A stretch of DNA of 25,031 nucleotides from an uncultured bacterium (lineage in GTDB: Bacteria > Planctomycetota > Phycisphaerae > Phycisphaerales > SM1A02), in contig CAJACJ010000518.1 of the NCBI GenBank assembly GCA_903938205.1, positions 1 through 25,031 on the forward strand, read 5' to 3'. The translations under genes and the position numbers were made by a program. Position 1 is the first letter of the stretch. Each line of letters opens with the position of its first letter. Positions 16,553 through 24,463 of the stretch are shown one piece after another. The notes beneath the pieces are model-generated. The model was given only the letters and a program-made list of their open reading frames with translations. It did no database searches and was not told the origin of the DNA.

Positions 16553-17500
16553 ATGACAGAAGAAATTAGTTCAAACAGAAAACGAATGCTTCCGCTGCAC
16601 GGCTTAGCGAGCGCGGTATTTTTGGTGATCGCGGCGGCGTTTGTTTGGCGCATGCCATCCAATTCCAAAGCCACAGATACCACGAAAGATATTGTGGCGG
16701 TCAGTCCATTACATGTGACAAAAATCGCAACCCTTGGTGCGCCGGATCCAACGGCTTCCTATTGGAAATCCGCGACCGTTGCGGTGATTCCATTGCTTCC
16801 GCAAACAATCACCAAGCCCACAATTGAAAAATCGGAAATACATTCAATGGAAGTCCAGGCCGTGAGTGACGGGACAAATATTGCATGGCGACTTGCGTGG
16901 GCGGATCCCGAGGCCGACTCCGCGGTGGATTCTGGAAAATTTTCAGATGCGTGCGCCATTCAATTTCCAATTGGAACCAATACAAATTTAATGATGGGTC
17001 ATGGTGGCGAAGTTGAGATTTTCTTGTGGAAAGCGATTTGGCAGCGAGATGTGAATCTTGGATTTCAAGATATTCGCGACCTGCATCCAAATGCATGGAC
17101 CGATTTGTATTGGTTTTCCAAAGGCGGACTTGAAACAAATATAAATGACGCGTTCGCGGATCCGCGAGCCAAGCAATGGATGATTGCGTTGACTGCGGGA
17201 AATCCAATGAGTCAAATGGATCGCAAACAACCTTGCGAAGAATGCACGGCGAAAGGCTTTGGAACAATCGCCACACAGGCACAGCAATCATCACAAGCCG
17301 TTGGTATCTGGGCTGGCGGGCAATGGGCCGTTGTTTTTCAACGACCCCTTCGCACAGAAGATGTCTCGGATTATCAATTTGGACTTCACGCATCAGAGTT
17401 TGCGCTTGCTGTCTGGCAAGGCAGCGCCAAACAAGCTGGCGGTCGTAAGCAATTTTCTGGATGGGTTCCATTTGAATTGCCGAACGGAAATATCAAATGA
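16553..17500 (+). CDS. nxrC: NXR/EbdC-type haem-b gamma subunit
   Basis: A 315-residue protein of the ethylbenzene-dehydrogenase-related haem-binding family, which supplies the b-haem subunit of type II molybdoenzymes. Residues 15-32 form a signal anchor (LHGLASAVFLVIAAAFVW), so the domain sits in the periplasm. The beta-sandwich has RLAWADPEAD, FSDACAIQFP and MMGHGGEVEIFLWKA. By analogy with EbdC-type proteins, Met147/148 and Lys160 are candidate haem ligands. AKGFGTIAT and WAVVFQRPL are typical of the C-terminal half. An unusual CEEC (Cys228, Cys231) precedes AKGFGT. It starts 38 bases after the beta gene, preceded by AAGGA, and its stop overlaps torD as ATGA. Confidence 0.82.
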   Translation: MTEEISSNRKRMLPLHGLASAVFLVIAAAFVWRMPSNSKATDTTKDIVAVSPLHVTKIATLGAPDPTASYWKSATVAVIPLLPQTITKPTIEKSEIHSMEVQAVSDGTNIAWRLAWADPEADSAVDSGKFSDACAIQFPIGTNTNLMMGHGGEVEIFLWKAIWQRDVNLGFQDIRDLHPNAWTDLYWFSKGGLETNINDAFADPRAKQWMIALTAGNPMSQMDRKQPCEECTAKGFGTIATQAQQSSQAVGIWAGGQWAVVFQRPLRTEDVSDYQFGLHASEFALAVWQGSAKQAGGRKQFSGWVPFELPNGNIK

Positions 17501-18225
17501 ACGACTCGATCAAATCCTATGCCACGGCTGATCTTTTGATGCTTCTGACAAGCGCGATTGCTGGAAAGCAATCAGAGGATCAAAATCCAAGCCATGATGA
17601 ACTGCAGGAGTTGGTTCGTTATGCGCAATTGCCAGACGATGTGATAGGCCCAATGCAAGAAGCGCTGCGCGCATTTCATGAAGCGCCTGCGAATGAATTG
17701 CATTTGGAACGAGGCAGATTATATTCGGCGGCGCAAGCGTGTCCGCCATACGAGGCCGCGTATGTGCGCCGCGACAAGGGCGCATTACTAGCGGATATCG
17801 CCGGATTTTACCATGCATTTGGTTTGCATTTGGATGAGCATGTCCATGAACGTCCCGACCATATTGTGATGGAATTGGAATTTCTTGCGTTGGCATTTGT
17901 CATGCTTGGAAATGCGCAAAAAGATGGAAACAGCGATGGTCTGGCGGTGTGTTGGCACTCCATTGCATTGTTTGCCAACGAACATCTTGGTGAGTGGATT
18001 GAATCGTTTGCCACAGTGCTCAGCGCGACAAGTACGGATGACGTGCATCCACGTATAGCCCATGCGGTTGGAGTTTTCTGGGAAGCCTTGCGCGAGCGGG
18101 AGTGTTGGTCAAAACCAAGTTGCCCTGGAATTGCTCCCGATATTCAGAACAAAAATGAACATGACAGTCAATGGGATTGCGTTGGCGCCCAAGAAAATGT
18201 TTGTGAAAAGGAGATTCAATCATGA
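17497..18225 (+). CDS. TorD/NarJ-like molybdoenzyme maturation chaperone
   Basis: A cytoplasmic all-helical chaperone, 242 residues, that would bind the TAT signal of the alpha subunit and hold it until Mo cofactor is inserted. The TorD/DmsD core is visible as CPPYEAAYVRRD (82-93), LLADIAGFYHAFGL (97-110) and ERPDHIVMELEFLA (118-131), the family's conserved ERxDHxxxELEF stretch. The C-terminal 40 residues are polar and variable. It overlaps the gamma gene by ATGA at its start and the cytochrome gene by ATGA at its end, so it is made together with the complex. The assignment as specific chaperone of this enzyme is inferred from position. Confidence 0.88.
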   Translation: MNDSIKSYATADLLMLLTSAIAGKQSEDQNPSHDELQELVRYAQLPDDVIGPMQEALRAFHEAPANELHLERGRLYSAAQACPPYEAAYVRRDKGALLADIAGFYHAFGLHLDEHVHERPDHIVMELEFLALAFVMLGNAQKDGNSDGLAVCWHSIALFANEHLGEWIESFATVLSATSTDDVHPRIAHAVGVFWEALRERECWSKPSCPGIAPDIQNKNEHDSQWDCVGAQENVCEKEIQS

Positions 18226-19004
18226 GTGAAGAAGATCATCAATTTTCCCAAGCACAGCAGGCAACTCACCCCGCGCGAAAAATTGTCTTTGGCAGCCTGA
18301 TTAGCTTAAGTGTTTTGCCCATTGCAATGCTGCTTATTGCCGTGCTGTGGAGCGTAAAGCCAATGATGAAACAGTCATCTGCGCAAAATGATGCGGCTCA
18401 AGAAAGTGCGGCCACCAACGGACATGCAAAAGGCGCGCTGATTAATTTTGCGACATGCGCAACGTGCCACGGCGTGAATGGTGAAGGAAATGCAAAAATG
18501 CATGCCCCGCGAATAGCGGATCTTCCGCCTTGGTATGTGAAAGCGCAACTCGAAAAATTTCAAAACGGCTTACGCGGCGTGAATCCAACCGATGTCTATG
18601 GCCAGACCATGCGGCCAATGGCGCTGCAAGTGCAGGATGTGGACGCGATGGCGAAGATTGTCTCTGATTTAGAGGGACATCGCGGACGATTTGCGCCCGC
18701 GGGACCAGTCATTGCAGGCAATGTTGATCATGGTCGAGTTTTATATGCACAGTGCGTGGCCTGTCATGGCGTAAACGGCTTGGGTGAGCGTGGCGTGAAA
18801 AGTCCCACGATTGCGGGGCAAGAAAGTTGGTACGTGCAACAACAGTTAATGAATTTCCGAAGTGGTACTCGTGGAATTTCTACTGCGGACCGGGAGGGAA
18901 ATTTAATGAGGATCATTGTCGCTCCTCTCAGTGATGCAGACATTGCTGACTTGGCGATTTTTGTGAACGCAATGGGGAATAAAAAAACTGTGACGCAACA
19001 ATGA
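18222..19004 (+). CDS. Membrane-anchored diheme cytochrome c
   Basis: A 260-residue electron carrier. One N-terminal helix (about 22-45) anchors it in the inner membrane with the rest in the periplasm. Two class I cytochrome c domains follow, with haem attachment at CATCH (79-83) and CVACH (178-182). Each domain ends in the WYVKAQLEKFQNGLRG or WYVQQQLMNFRSGTRG pattern of c4/c553-like domains. Met130/133 and Met229 are candidate sixth ligands. It probably passes electrons between the haem-b gamma subunit and the respiratory chain. It overlaps torD upstream and the 607-residue gene downstream, both by ATGA. Confidence 0.9.
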   Translation: MSEEDHQFSQAQQATHPARKIVFGSLISLSVLPIAMLLIAVLWSVKPMMKQSSAQNDAAQESAATNGHAKGALINFATCATCHGVNGEGNAKMHAPRIADLPPWYVKAQLEKFQNGLRGVNPTDVYGQTMRPMALQVQDVDAMAKIVSDLEGHRGRFAPAGPVIAGNVDHGRVLYAQCVACHGVNGLGERGVKSPTIAGQESWYVQQQLMNFRSGTRGISTADREGNLMRIIVAPLSDADIADLAIFVNAMGNKKTVTQQ

Positions 19005-20824
19005 TCAAAGTCACTGGCGTGCCACACACATTTCATATACCGGTGATGGGGTTGGCCTACACCATTGATACCCCGATTAAAGTCGCGCGATTTGGAATTG
19101 CGTCTGTGATTTCGATTATCGAAGATCGATTGGTAGAGATGATGAGAAGTTATTACTACCCCACACTCAACTTGGAATATAAACCCATTTCGGGACACGA
19201 GGACGATTCTCGAGCAAAACGAATCACTGATTATTTAAATCTGGTGAACACGATTGTGCAGGGCCAATTTGAAAAATTAAGAAACGCAACGTTTGAGGCT
19301 GGTTCTGAAATCGTAAAATATTTTGAATTGCTTCCCGACGACAGCTCTTTGAAATTGTTGTACCGAAAAATGATGCGGTGTAGCGACGAGCTTGAAAAGT
19401 TGGAAATGGCGAATTTTTTACGCAAGCACATGCGTCCCGGAAGCATTGATGTGAACATCATGACAAAATTGGATCGGGAAAAGTATGTCAAAAATGGCGA
19501 TGGGGTTGTGAAAGAAGATGCTTCGGATGCGGTGGCGGCGCTTCGTGGATACGCAAAAAGCGACCTTTCAAATTCATCGGTCGTTTTTTCGGCTGGGATC
19601 AATCCAAGACTTTTTAATTACTTGGCCAGCCGCAAGGAATTCGAAATGAACTCGGACGGTGAATTCACAAAGAAAGTTGTTGTGAAGGTGAGTGATTATC
19701 GTTCTGCGTTGATACAGGGGAAATATCTTGCCAAGCGCGGTATTTGGGTTAGTGAATTCAGAATTGAATCCGGACTGAATTGTGGCGGGCACGCATTCGC
19801 GACCGATGGTTTTTTGCTTGGCCCAATTCTTGAGGAATTTAAAACCAAGAAGCAAGAACTCATTGACACGTTGTTTCAAACATACGGCATTTCAATTTTG
19901 AAAAAGGGCTCCGTGCAATGTGAGCAAGCTCCTCCAATTCGAATTTCGGTGCAAGGCGGAATTGGGACCCGTGATGAGGATCTTTTTTTACACCAGTATT
20001 ACAAGGTCCAAAGCACCGGATGGGGAACCCCATTTTTACTGGTGCCCGAAGCGACAACGGTTGACGAAGCAACCTTGAAACTATTAAGCGCCGCGCAAGA
20101 AAAAGATATCGTGTTGAGCCATAACTCACCATTGGGGGTTCGTTTTTATTCGCTCAAGGGAACGACGGCCGACGCGGAAAAATCATTTCGTATTTGCAAT
20201 GGAAAACCGGGAAGTCCCTGCACCGAAAAACATTTGGCATTCAACACGGAATTCACAAATGAACCTATTTGCACGGCTTCTCAAAAATATCAAAAACTTA
20301 AAATCGAGCAGTTGCACACATTTCAATTGCCTCAACTCGAACATCAATCCCGTTTGAATTCCATATTGGGTAAGGAATGTCTGTGTGTTGGACTGAGCAA
20401 TTCCGCGGCAATTACTTACAACAAGGTGTTCATAAAAAAATTAAACGCCGTCACGATTTGCCCGGGTCCAAACATTGTTCATTTTTCCAAAGTGGTATCG
20501 CTGCGAACCATGGTTAATCATATTTACGGAAGAGGCAAAAGTTTGGTTTCTCCAGGCAGGCCGCACATGTTTATTGCGGAATTACGTTTATACGTCGCAT
20601 ATCTAAAGGAGCAATTCCAAGGTGGCATTCGTGTTGAAGATCACGTTCAACATAAAAAATACCTGGCGTCTTTTTATAGCAATCTGAAGAGCGGTATTTC
20701 GTATTACAAAAATTTGCCTGGCGTTTCGAAACCTTGTGGAGATCCTTTTCACAGGGATCTGGCGCGTGCTGAAATGGAATTGGATTCTTTGAACCTGCAA
20801 TATGCAACGCCTTTGAATGCGTGA
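19001..20824 (+). CDS. 607-residue protein of unknown function, possible nitronate-monooxygenase-like fold, coupled to the NXR operon
   Basis: I do not recognise this family with certainty. The 607-residue protein has no signal peptide or membrane helix and opens MIKVTGVPHTFHIPVMGLAY. Residues 31-170 are helical and charged. GLNCGGHAFATDG (259-271), VQGGIGTRDED (317-327) and GTPFLLVPEA (342-351) resemble, in order and spacing, the FMN phosphate-binding and downstream motifs of nitronate monooxygenase/FabK TIM barrels. This is weak evidence. Cys399, 407, 424, 460, 462 and 487 cluster in the C-terminal half and could bind a metal or iron-sulfur cluster. Its ATG overlaps the cytochrome c stop (ATGA), making it part of the operon. 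DNA looks more AT-rich than the left third of the window. It could be an FMN oxidoreductase acting on nitro compounds, but that is inference. Confidence 0.75.
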   Translation: MIKVTGVPHTFHIPVMGLAYTIDTPIKVARFGIASVISIIEDRLVEMMRSYYYPTLNLEYKPISGHEDDSRAKRITDYLNLVNTIVQGQFEKLRNATFEAGSEIVKYFELLPDDSSLKLLYRKMMRCSDELEKLEMANFLRKHMRPGSIDVNIMTKLDREKYVKNGDGVVKEDASDAVAALRGYAKSDLSNSSVVFSAGINPRLFNYLASRKEFEMNSDGEFTKKVVVKVSDYRSALIQGKYLAKRGIWVSEFRIESGLNCGGHAFATDGFLLGPILEEFKTKKQELIDTLFQTYGISILKKGSVQCEQAPPIRISVQGGIGTRDEDLFLHQYYKVQSTGWGTPFLLVPEATTVDEATLKLLSAAQEKDIVLSHNSPLGVRFYSLKGTTADAEKSFRICNGKPGSPCTEKHLAFNTEFTNEPICTASQKYQKLKIEQLHTFQLPQLEHQSRLNSILGKECLCVGLSNSAAITYNKVFIKKLNAVTICPGPNIVHFSKVVSLRTMVNHIYGRGKSLVSPGRPHMFIAELRLYVAYLKEQFQGGIRVEDHVQHKKYLASFYSNLKSGISYYKNLPGVSKPCGDPFHRDLARAEMELDSLNLQYATPLNA

Positions 20825-20827
20825 TCC

Positions 20828-21505
20828 ATGAAAGACAAATCCAATTCTCATATTGTGAACGCCTTGACGCACTTGATTTCATGCGGCGATATACCTAATG
20901 ATCCGCCACAGAATCCCATGGATTTATTTCAGGAATGGTTTACGAATGCAGAGGATTGCGGTCAATATGTAAACCCAAATGCGATGACTGTTGCAACAAG
21001 CACATTGGACGGCGCGCCTTCGGCCCGAATTGTTCTATGCAAGTGCTTAGAAACGCAGCCTCCAGCGTTGGTGTTTTTCACAAGTTATGAAAGTAGAAAG
21101 GGTAGGGAAATAGAAGCAAATCCCAGGGCTGCGGCGGTGTTTCATTGGCCGCACGCCAAGCGGCAGGCGCGCGTGGAAGGAGTTGTGGAGCGCGTCTCGT
21201 CGCAAGAAAGTGACCAGTATTTTAGTTCGCGACCACTCATCTCACGCATCGGTAGTTCGGTTAGCCCACAAAGTCAGGTGATTTCTTCAAGAGCAAGCTT
21301 GGTTGCATCGGCGATTAAATTAGCGGGTCAAGCCACTCTTGCGGGAAAGCTTCCGCGTCCAGCGAATTGGGGTGGGTACAGAATTCATATTCGTGTTGTA
21401 GAACTTTGGTCGGCGCGTGAGGGCCGACTGAATGATCGCGTACGGTGGATACACGATGACTCAGATTCCACCACAAGTTGGAAAGTGACGCGGCTTGGAT
21501 CTTGA
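20828..21505 (+). CDS. pdxH: Pyridoxamine 5'-phosphate oxidase family protein (PdxH-like)
   Basis: PdxH uses FMN and oxygen to make pyridoxal 5'-phosphate from the pyridoxine or pyridoxamine phosphate. The 225-residue protein follows the family closely: NPNAMTVATSTLDGAPSARI, VLCKCL in place of the usual VLLK, FFTSYESRKGREIEANPRAA, FHWPHAKRQARVEG, YFSSRPLISRIGSSVSPQSQ, and near the end NWGGYRIH. FMN-contacting RIVL and SYESRKGREI positions are kept. Length is near the usual 200-230. It begins three bases after the stop of the 607-residue gene, so it is co-transcribed with the NXR run, an unusual place for this enzyme. Confidence 0.9.
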   Translation: MKDKSNSHIVNALTHLISCGDIPNDPPQNPMDLFQEWFTNAEDCGQYVNPNAMTVATSTLDGAPSARIVLCKCLETQPPALVFFTSYESRKGREIEANPRAAAVFHWPHAKRQARVEGVVERVSSQESDQYFSSRPLISRIGSSVSPQSQVISSRASLVASAIKLAGQATLAGKLPRPANWGGYRIHIRVVELWSAREGRLNDRVRWIHDDSDSTTSWKVTRLGS

Positions 21506-21550
21506 ACTGTATTTGTGAGCCGACGACTTCTCTATTGTTTGGTGACGTTG

Positions 21551-21578
21551 GAGCAATCACGGTACTCATAGATTGCTC
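21551..21578. terminator. Hairpin between convergent pdxH and ccoS
   Basis: GAGCAATC (21551-21558) pairs perfectly with GATTGCTC (21571-21578) around a 12-base loop, in the 91-base gap between two converging operons. A T-rich stretch (21597-21610) follows only about 20 bases later on the plus strand, and the minus strand lacks a T-run. It may end both transcripts but is not a textbook terminator. Confidence 0.35.
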
Positions 21579-21596
21579 ATGATTACGCGTGCAAAA

Positions 21597-21776
21597 TTAT
21601 TTATTTTTTTGGCAGTCAGATTTTGTATGGATCAATGGCGCATCGTCTAGGAGCATGCGAATTGCTGGCGTATTCAGATCCTCATATTGATCGTTGTGGG
21701 CCGCCCACATAAATGCCAGCACGGCCGCTGCGGCTATGAAAAGTGCCACTGGAATGGCTATATAAATCAGAATCAT
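21597..21776 (-). CDS. ccoS: cbb3-type cytochrome oxidase assembly protein CcoS
   Basis: A 59-residue membrane protein, small enough to be missed. One transmembrane helix (IYIAIPVALFIAAAAVLAFM) is followed by WAAHNDQYEDLNTPAIRMLLDD. This is the CcoS signature, with the aromatic helix end and the D/E-DL-x-TPA-x-R-x-L-x-DD motif. CcoS is needed for haem and copper cofactor insertion into cbb3 oxidase. Its ATG overlaps the ccoI stop by ATGA, the common ccoI-ccoS order. The polar tail ends CQKNK before TAA. Confidence 0.92.
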   Translation of the reverse strand: MILIYIAIPVALFIAAAAVLAFMWAAHNDQYEDLNTPAIRMLLDDAPLIHTKSDCQKNK

Positions 21777-24463
21777 GCGTGCGCCTTGGTTGGAGATGTG
21801 TTGATTTCCAAGGCATTCTTCGCTGCAATTGGTGTCGTTGATCTTGCCGCAGACGAATTTGTTTTTTTCGTGTGAGATTGAATAATCGTCGCTGCGTTGT
21901 GAATTTCAAATCGTGGCATGCGCAACGCAACAGCCGTTACGGTCAAGCCACTGAGCGGCATCAGCACCGCAGCGATGAGTGGATTGATGACACCTGTTGC
22001 GGCAAGGGCGCCGCCGACAATGTTGTATGCCAGACTGATCGCAAAATTCACATGTATTGTTTTCATGGTTCGTTGTGCGCCATCAAGCAGTGAAACAACT
22101 TGGCCAAGTCCGCCGCCTGTCAGCGCCACATCCGCATGTTCAAGAGTGACTCGCGCGCCTTGGCGTACCGCAATGCCAACATCCGCAGCGGCCATTGCGG
22201 GCAAATCATTCACACCGTCGCCAATCATGACAATCGGACCAATGTGGTGGCTTGCCCGACATGCTGCAACAATTTCAACCTTGCGCTCGGGTGTGCATGC
22301 GCCCCACACTTGTTGATCAGGAATTTTTAACTGACAACCAATGTTTAACGCAATTTCTGTGACGTCGCCCGAGGCCATCCACATATTCCAACCGCGATTC
22401 GCTAGGTTGTTGACCAGTTCAAGTGCGTCGCTTCGAAGCGGATCACCCACGCCAATCACGGCGCATGTGACATGATCAACTGTCACAAAAACTGGTGAAA
22501 ACCCCTCGCGAATCATGTCGTGTGCGTGTGCAATCACAACGGCGTTGCTGATGTCATCGTGAATAGATGAAAATTTTTGGTTGCCAACTTTCACTTCATG
22601 ACCATTCACGATTCCAGAAATTCCGCCGCTAATCGTTTCGTGAACGTCGGTCACGATTGCGCCCAGTTGATAATGTTGTGCAATCGCTTTCGCAATTGGA
22701 TGCGTGCTTCGCGCCTCAAGAGCCGCCGCAAAATTCAAATCGGTTGATTCACCACATTCACGCAAGACGCGCATGCTGCCCTCGGTCACCGTGCCGGTTT
22801 TGTCCAGAATGATTGTTCCGCTACGCGCCAGGCGCTCAAATACATCACCACCGCGAATTAAAATTCCAATGCGCGCGGCTTTTCCAAGCGCCGCCACCAT
22901 GGTGAGCGGGGTCGCAAGACCGAGAGCGCACGGACACGTGACCACCAACATTGCGATCACAATAGAGAGGGCTCGTGTTGGATCAATAAACCACCACGCA
23001 CACCCTGTGATTGTGGTGAAAATGATGACTGCAAGTAAAAACCAACCTGCGATTCGGTTTGCAAATTCAACCACGCGCGGTCGTTCACCCGCCGCATTTT
23101 CCACCATGCGCGCAATGGCGGCCGCACGCGTGTCCACGCCGGAAGTTGTCACAAGAACTCGGACTGGATGTTGCTCTAACAATCGAACGCCCGCGAAAAT
23201 GGTTTCGCCACATTGCACCATCACTGGTCGTGATTCACCAGTGAGTAGTTGCATGTCAAAATTAGCGGCGCTATTCACAAGTGTTCCGTCGGCGCACACG
23301 GATTCACCCGCGGAAATTTCAACTATGTCACCAGGGCGCAAAGCCTCTGTTGGAATTTCTTCTATCGATTCTGCGTTTGATTCTGTTCGTGTTTCGGTTG
23401 TCGTATCAATTGACTTCAAATTGTTGTTCATCACGCGCCGAGCGGTTTGTGGAACCAGCGCGCAAATCAATTCAAGATCATGCCGTGCCGATCGTTGTTG
23501 ACGAAACTGCACAAATCGTCCAACAAGAAGCAAAAATACGAGCATGGAGACGCTTTCAAAATAAACACCCGGACGATTTGCCGCCGTCATTGCGACGCCA
23601 CCTAAAAGACCCGCCAGCAACGCAAGAGCAATAGGTAAGTCCATGTGCGGACTACGCGCGCGGATTGCGTTGAAGGCATTGGTCAGGAAAAGTTTTCCAG
23701 GCCAAAACACCGCCACCGTAGCCAACGCCACGCTTATCCACTGCAGAAATTGACGCGTTGAATCATCCATCCAAGAAAATTGCGCGCCATACAACGCGAA
23801 GGCAATCGCCATGACATTGCCACTGATGGCCCCGGCCACCGCGATATGAACCAACCACGCGCGATCCTGTCTACGCCACTCACTGCGCGAAGCGAGCGTT
23901 CCAATTGGTCGTACTTCATATCCCAACGAAGCGATGCGGGTGGCAATTGCGGACAAAGTTGTTTCGGTTGCTAGCCATTCCAGTGCGATAACGGAACGGC
24001 CAAGATCAACACGCGCGCTGAGAAGTCCTTGTTGCAAACGCGGAAGTGATTCCAGCAACCAAAGACATGCGCCGCATTTCAAACCATCAAGACGAAGTTC
24101 CGCGCGCAGTCGGCCGTTACCCAGTTGTTGAACGTGTCTTTGCTGAAAATCCGCATGGTCCAAATACAACAAAGAACCCTTTATTTGCGGTCTATTCGGC
24201 AAAAATCCATTGTCTTGTTGAAGCTTGTAATAGCCTTCCAATCCGCATTGGTGAAGCATGTGCCACACGGCTTCGCATCCTGTGCAACAAAATACTTCAG
24301 TCCTTGTTTGTGTGTTGGCTTGTGTATGCACAGTTTCAGAGAACTGCAGGTTGTTGGTTGTGACAGCATTCGTCTTGCCAGAATTGAGTTGATGGGCGCT
24401 GAAAGCGTTTGAAACAGGTAACCCGCAATGCGCGCAACAATTGGTGTTGTTCACAAATATCAT
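21773..24463 (-). CDS. ccoI: Copper-transporting P1B-type ATPase CcoI/FixI
   Basis: An 896-residue copper pump required for cbb3 oxidase assembly. The N-terminus has the FixI-type metal-binding region: CCAHCGLP (9-16) and FCCTGCEAV (58-66). A heavy-metal-associated domain follows with LKCGACLW (Cys130, Cys133). Membrane helices flank the actuator TGE (408-410). The transmembrane metal site is TCPCALGLATP (Cys510, Cys512), followed by the phosphorylation site DKTGT (Asp554), STHPI (His588) and a hinge GDGVND. All catalytic motifs are present. A polar 40-residue tail ends in PTKAHA. The start overlaps the upstream SafE-like stop, and its own stop overlaps ccoS, both by ATGA, so the three are one unit. 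Confidence 0.93.
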   Translation of the reverse strand: MIFVNNTNCCAHCGLPVSNAFSAHQLNSGKTNAVTTNNLQFSETVHTQANTQTRTEVFCCTGCEAVWHMLHQCGLEGYYKLQQDNGFLPNRPQIKGSLLYLDHADFQQRHVQQLGNGRLRAELRLDGLKCGACLWLLESLPRLQQGLLSARVDLGRSVIALEWLATETTLSAIATRIASLGYEVRPIGTLASRSEWRRQDRAWLVHIAVAGAISGNVMAIAFALYGAQFSWMDDSTRQFLQWISVALATVAVFWPGKLFLTNAFNAIRARSPHMDLPIALALLAGLLGGVAMTAANRPGVYFESVSMLVFLLLVGRFVQFRQQRSARHDLELICALVPQTARRVMNNNLKSIDTTTETRTESNAESIEEIPTEALRPGDIVEISAGESVCADGTLVNSAANFDMQLLTGESRPVMVQCGETIFAGVRLLEQHPVRVLVTTSGVDTRAAAIARMVENAAGERPRVVEFANRIAGWFLLAVIIFTTITGCAWWFIDPTRALSIVIAMLVVTCPCALGLATPLTMVAALGKAARIGILIRGGDVFERLARSGTIILDKTGTVTEGSMRVLRECGESTDLNFAAALEARSTHPIAKAIAQHYQLGAIVTDVHETISGGISGIVNGHEVKVGNQKFSSIHDDISNAVVIAHAHDMIREGFSPVFVTVDHVTCAVIGVGDPLRSDALELVNNLANRGWNMWMASGDVTEIALNIGCQLKIPDQQVWGACTPERKVEIVAACRASHHIGPIVMIGDGVNDLPAMAAADVGIAVRQGARVTLEHADVALTGGGLGQVVSLLDGAQRTMKTIHVNFAISLAYNIVGGALAATGVINPLIAAVLMPLSGLTVTAVALRMPRFEIHNAATIIQSHTKKTNSSAARSTTPIAAKNALEINTSPTKAHA

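Noticed and set aside
22704..23501. 265-residue plus-strand open frame
   Set aside because: It is antisense to ccoI core motifs (CPC, DKTGT, TGE); composition is Ser/Arg/Thr-rich noise.
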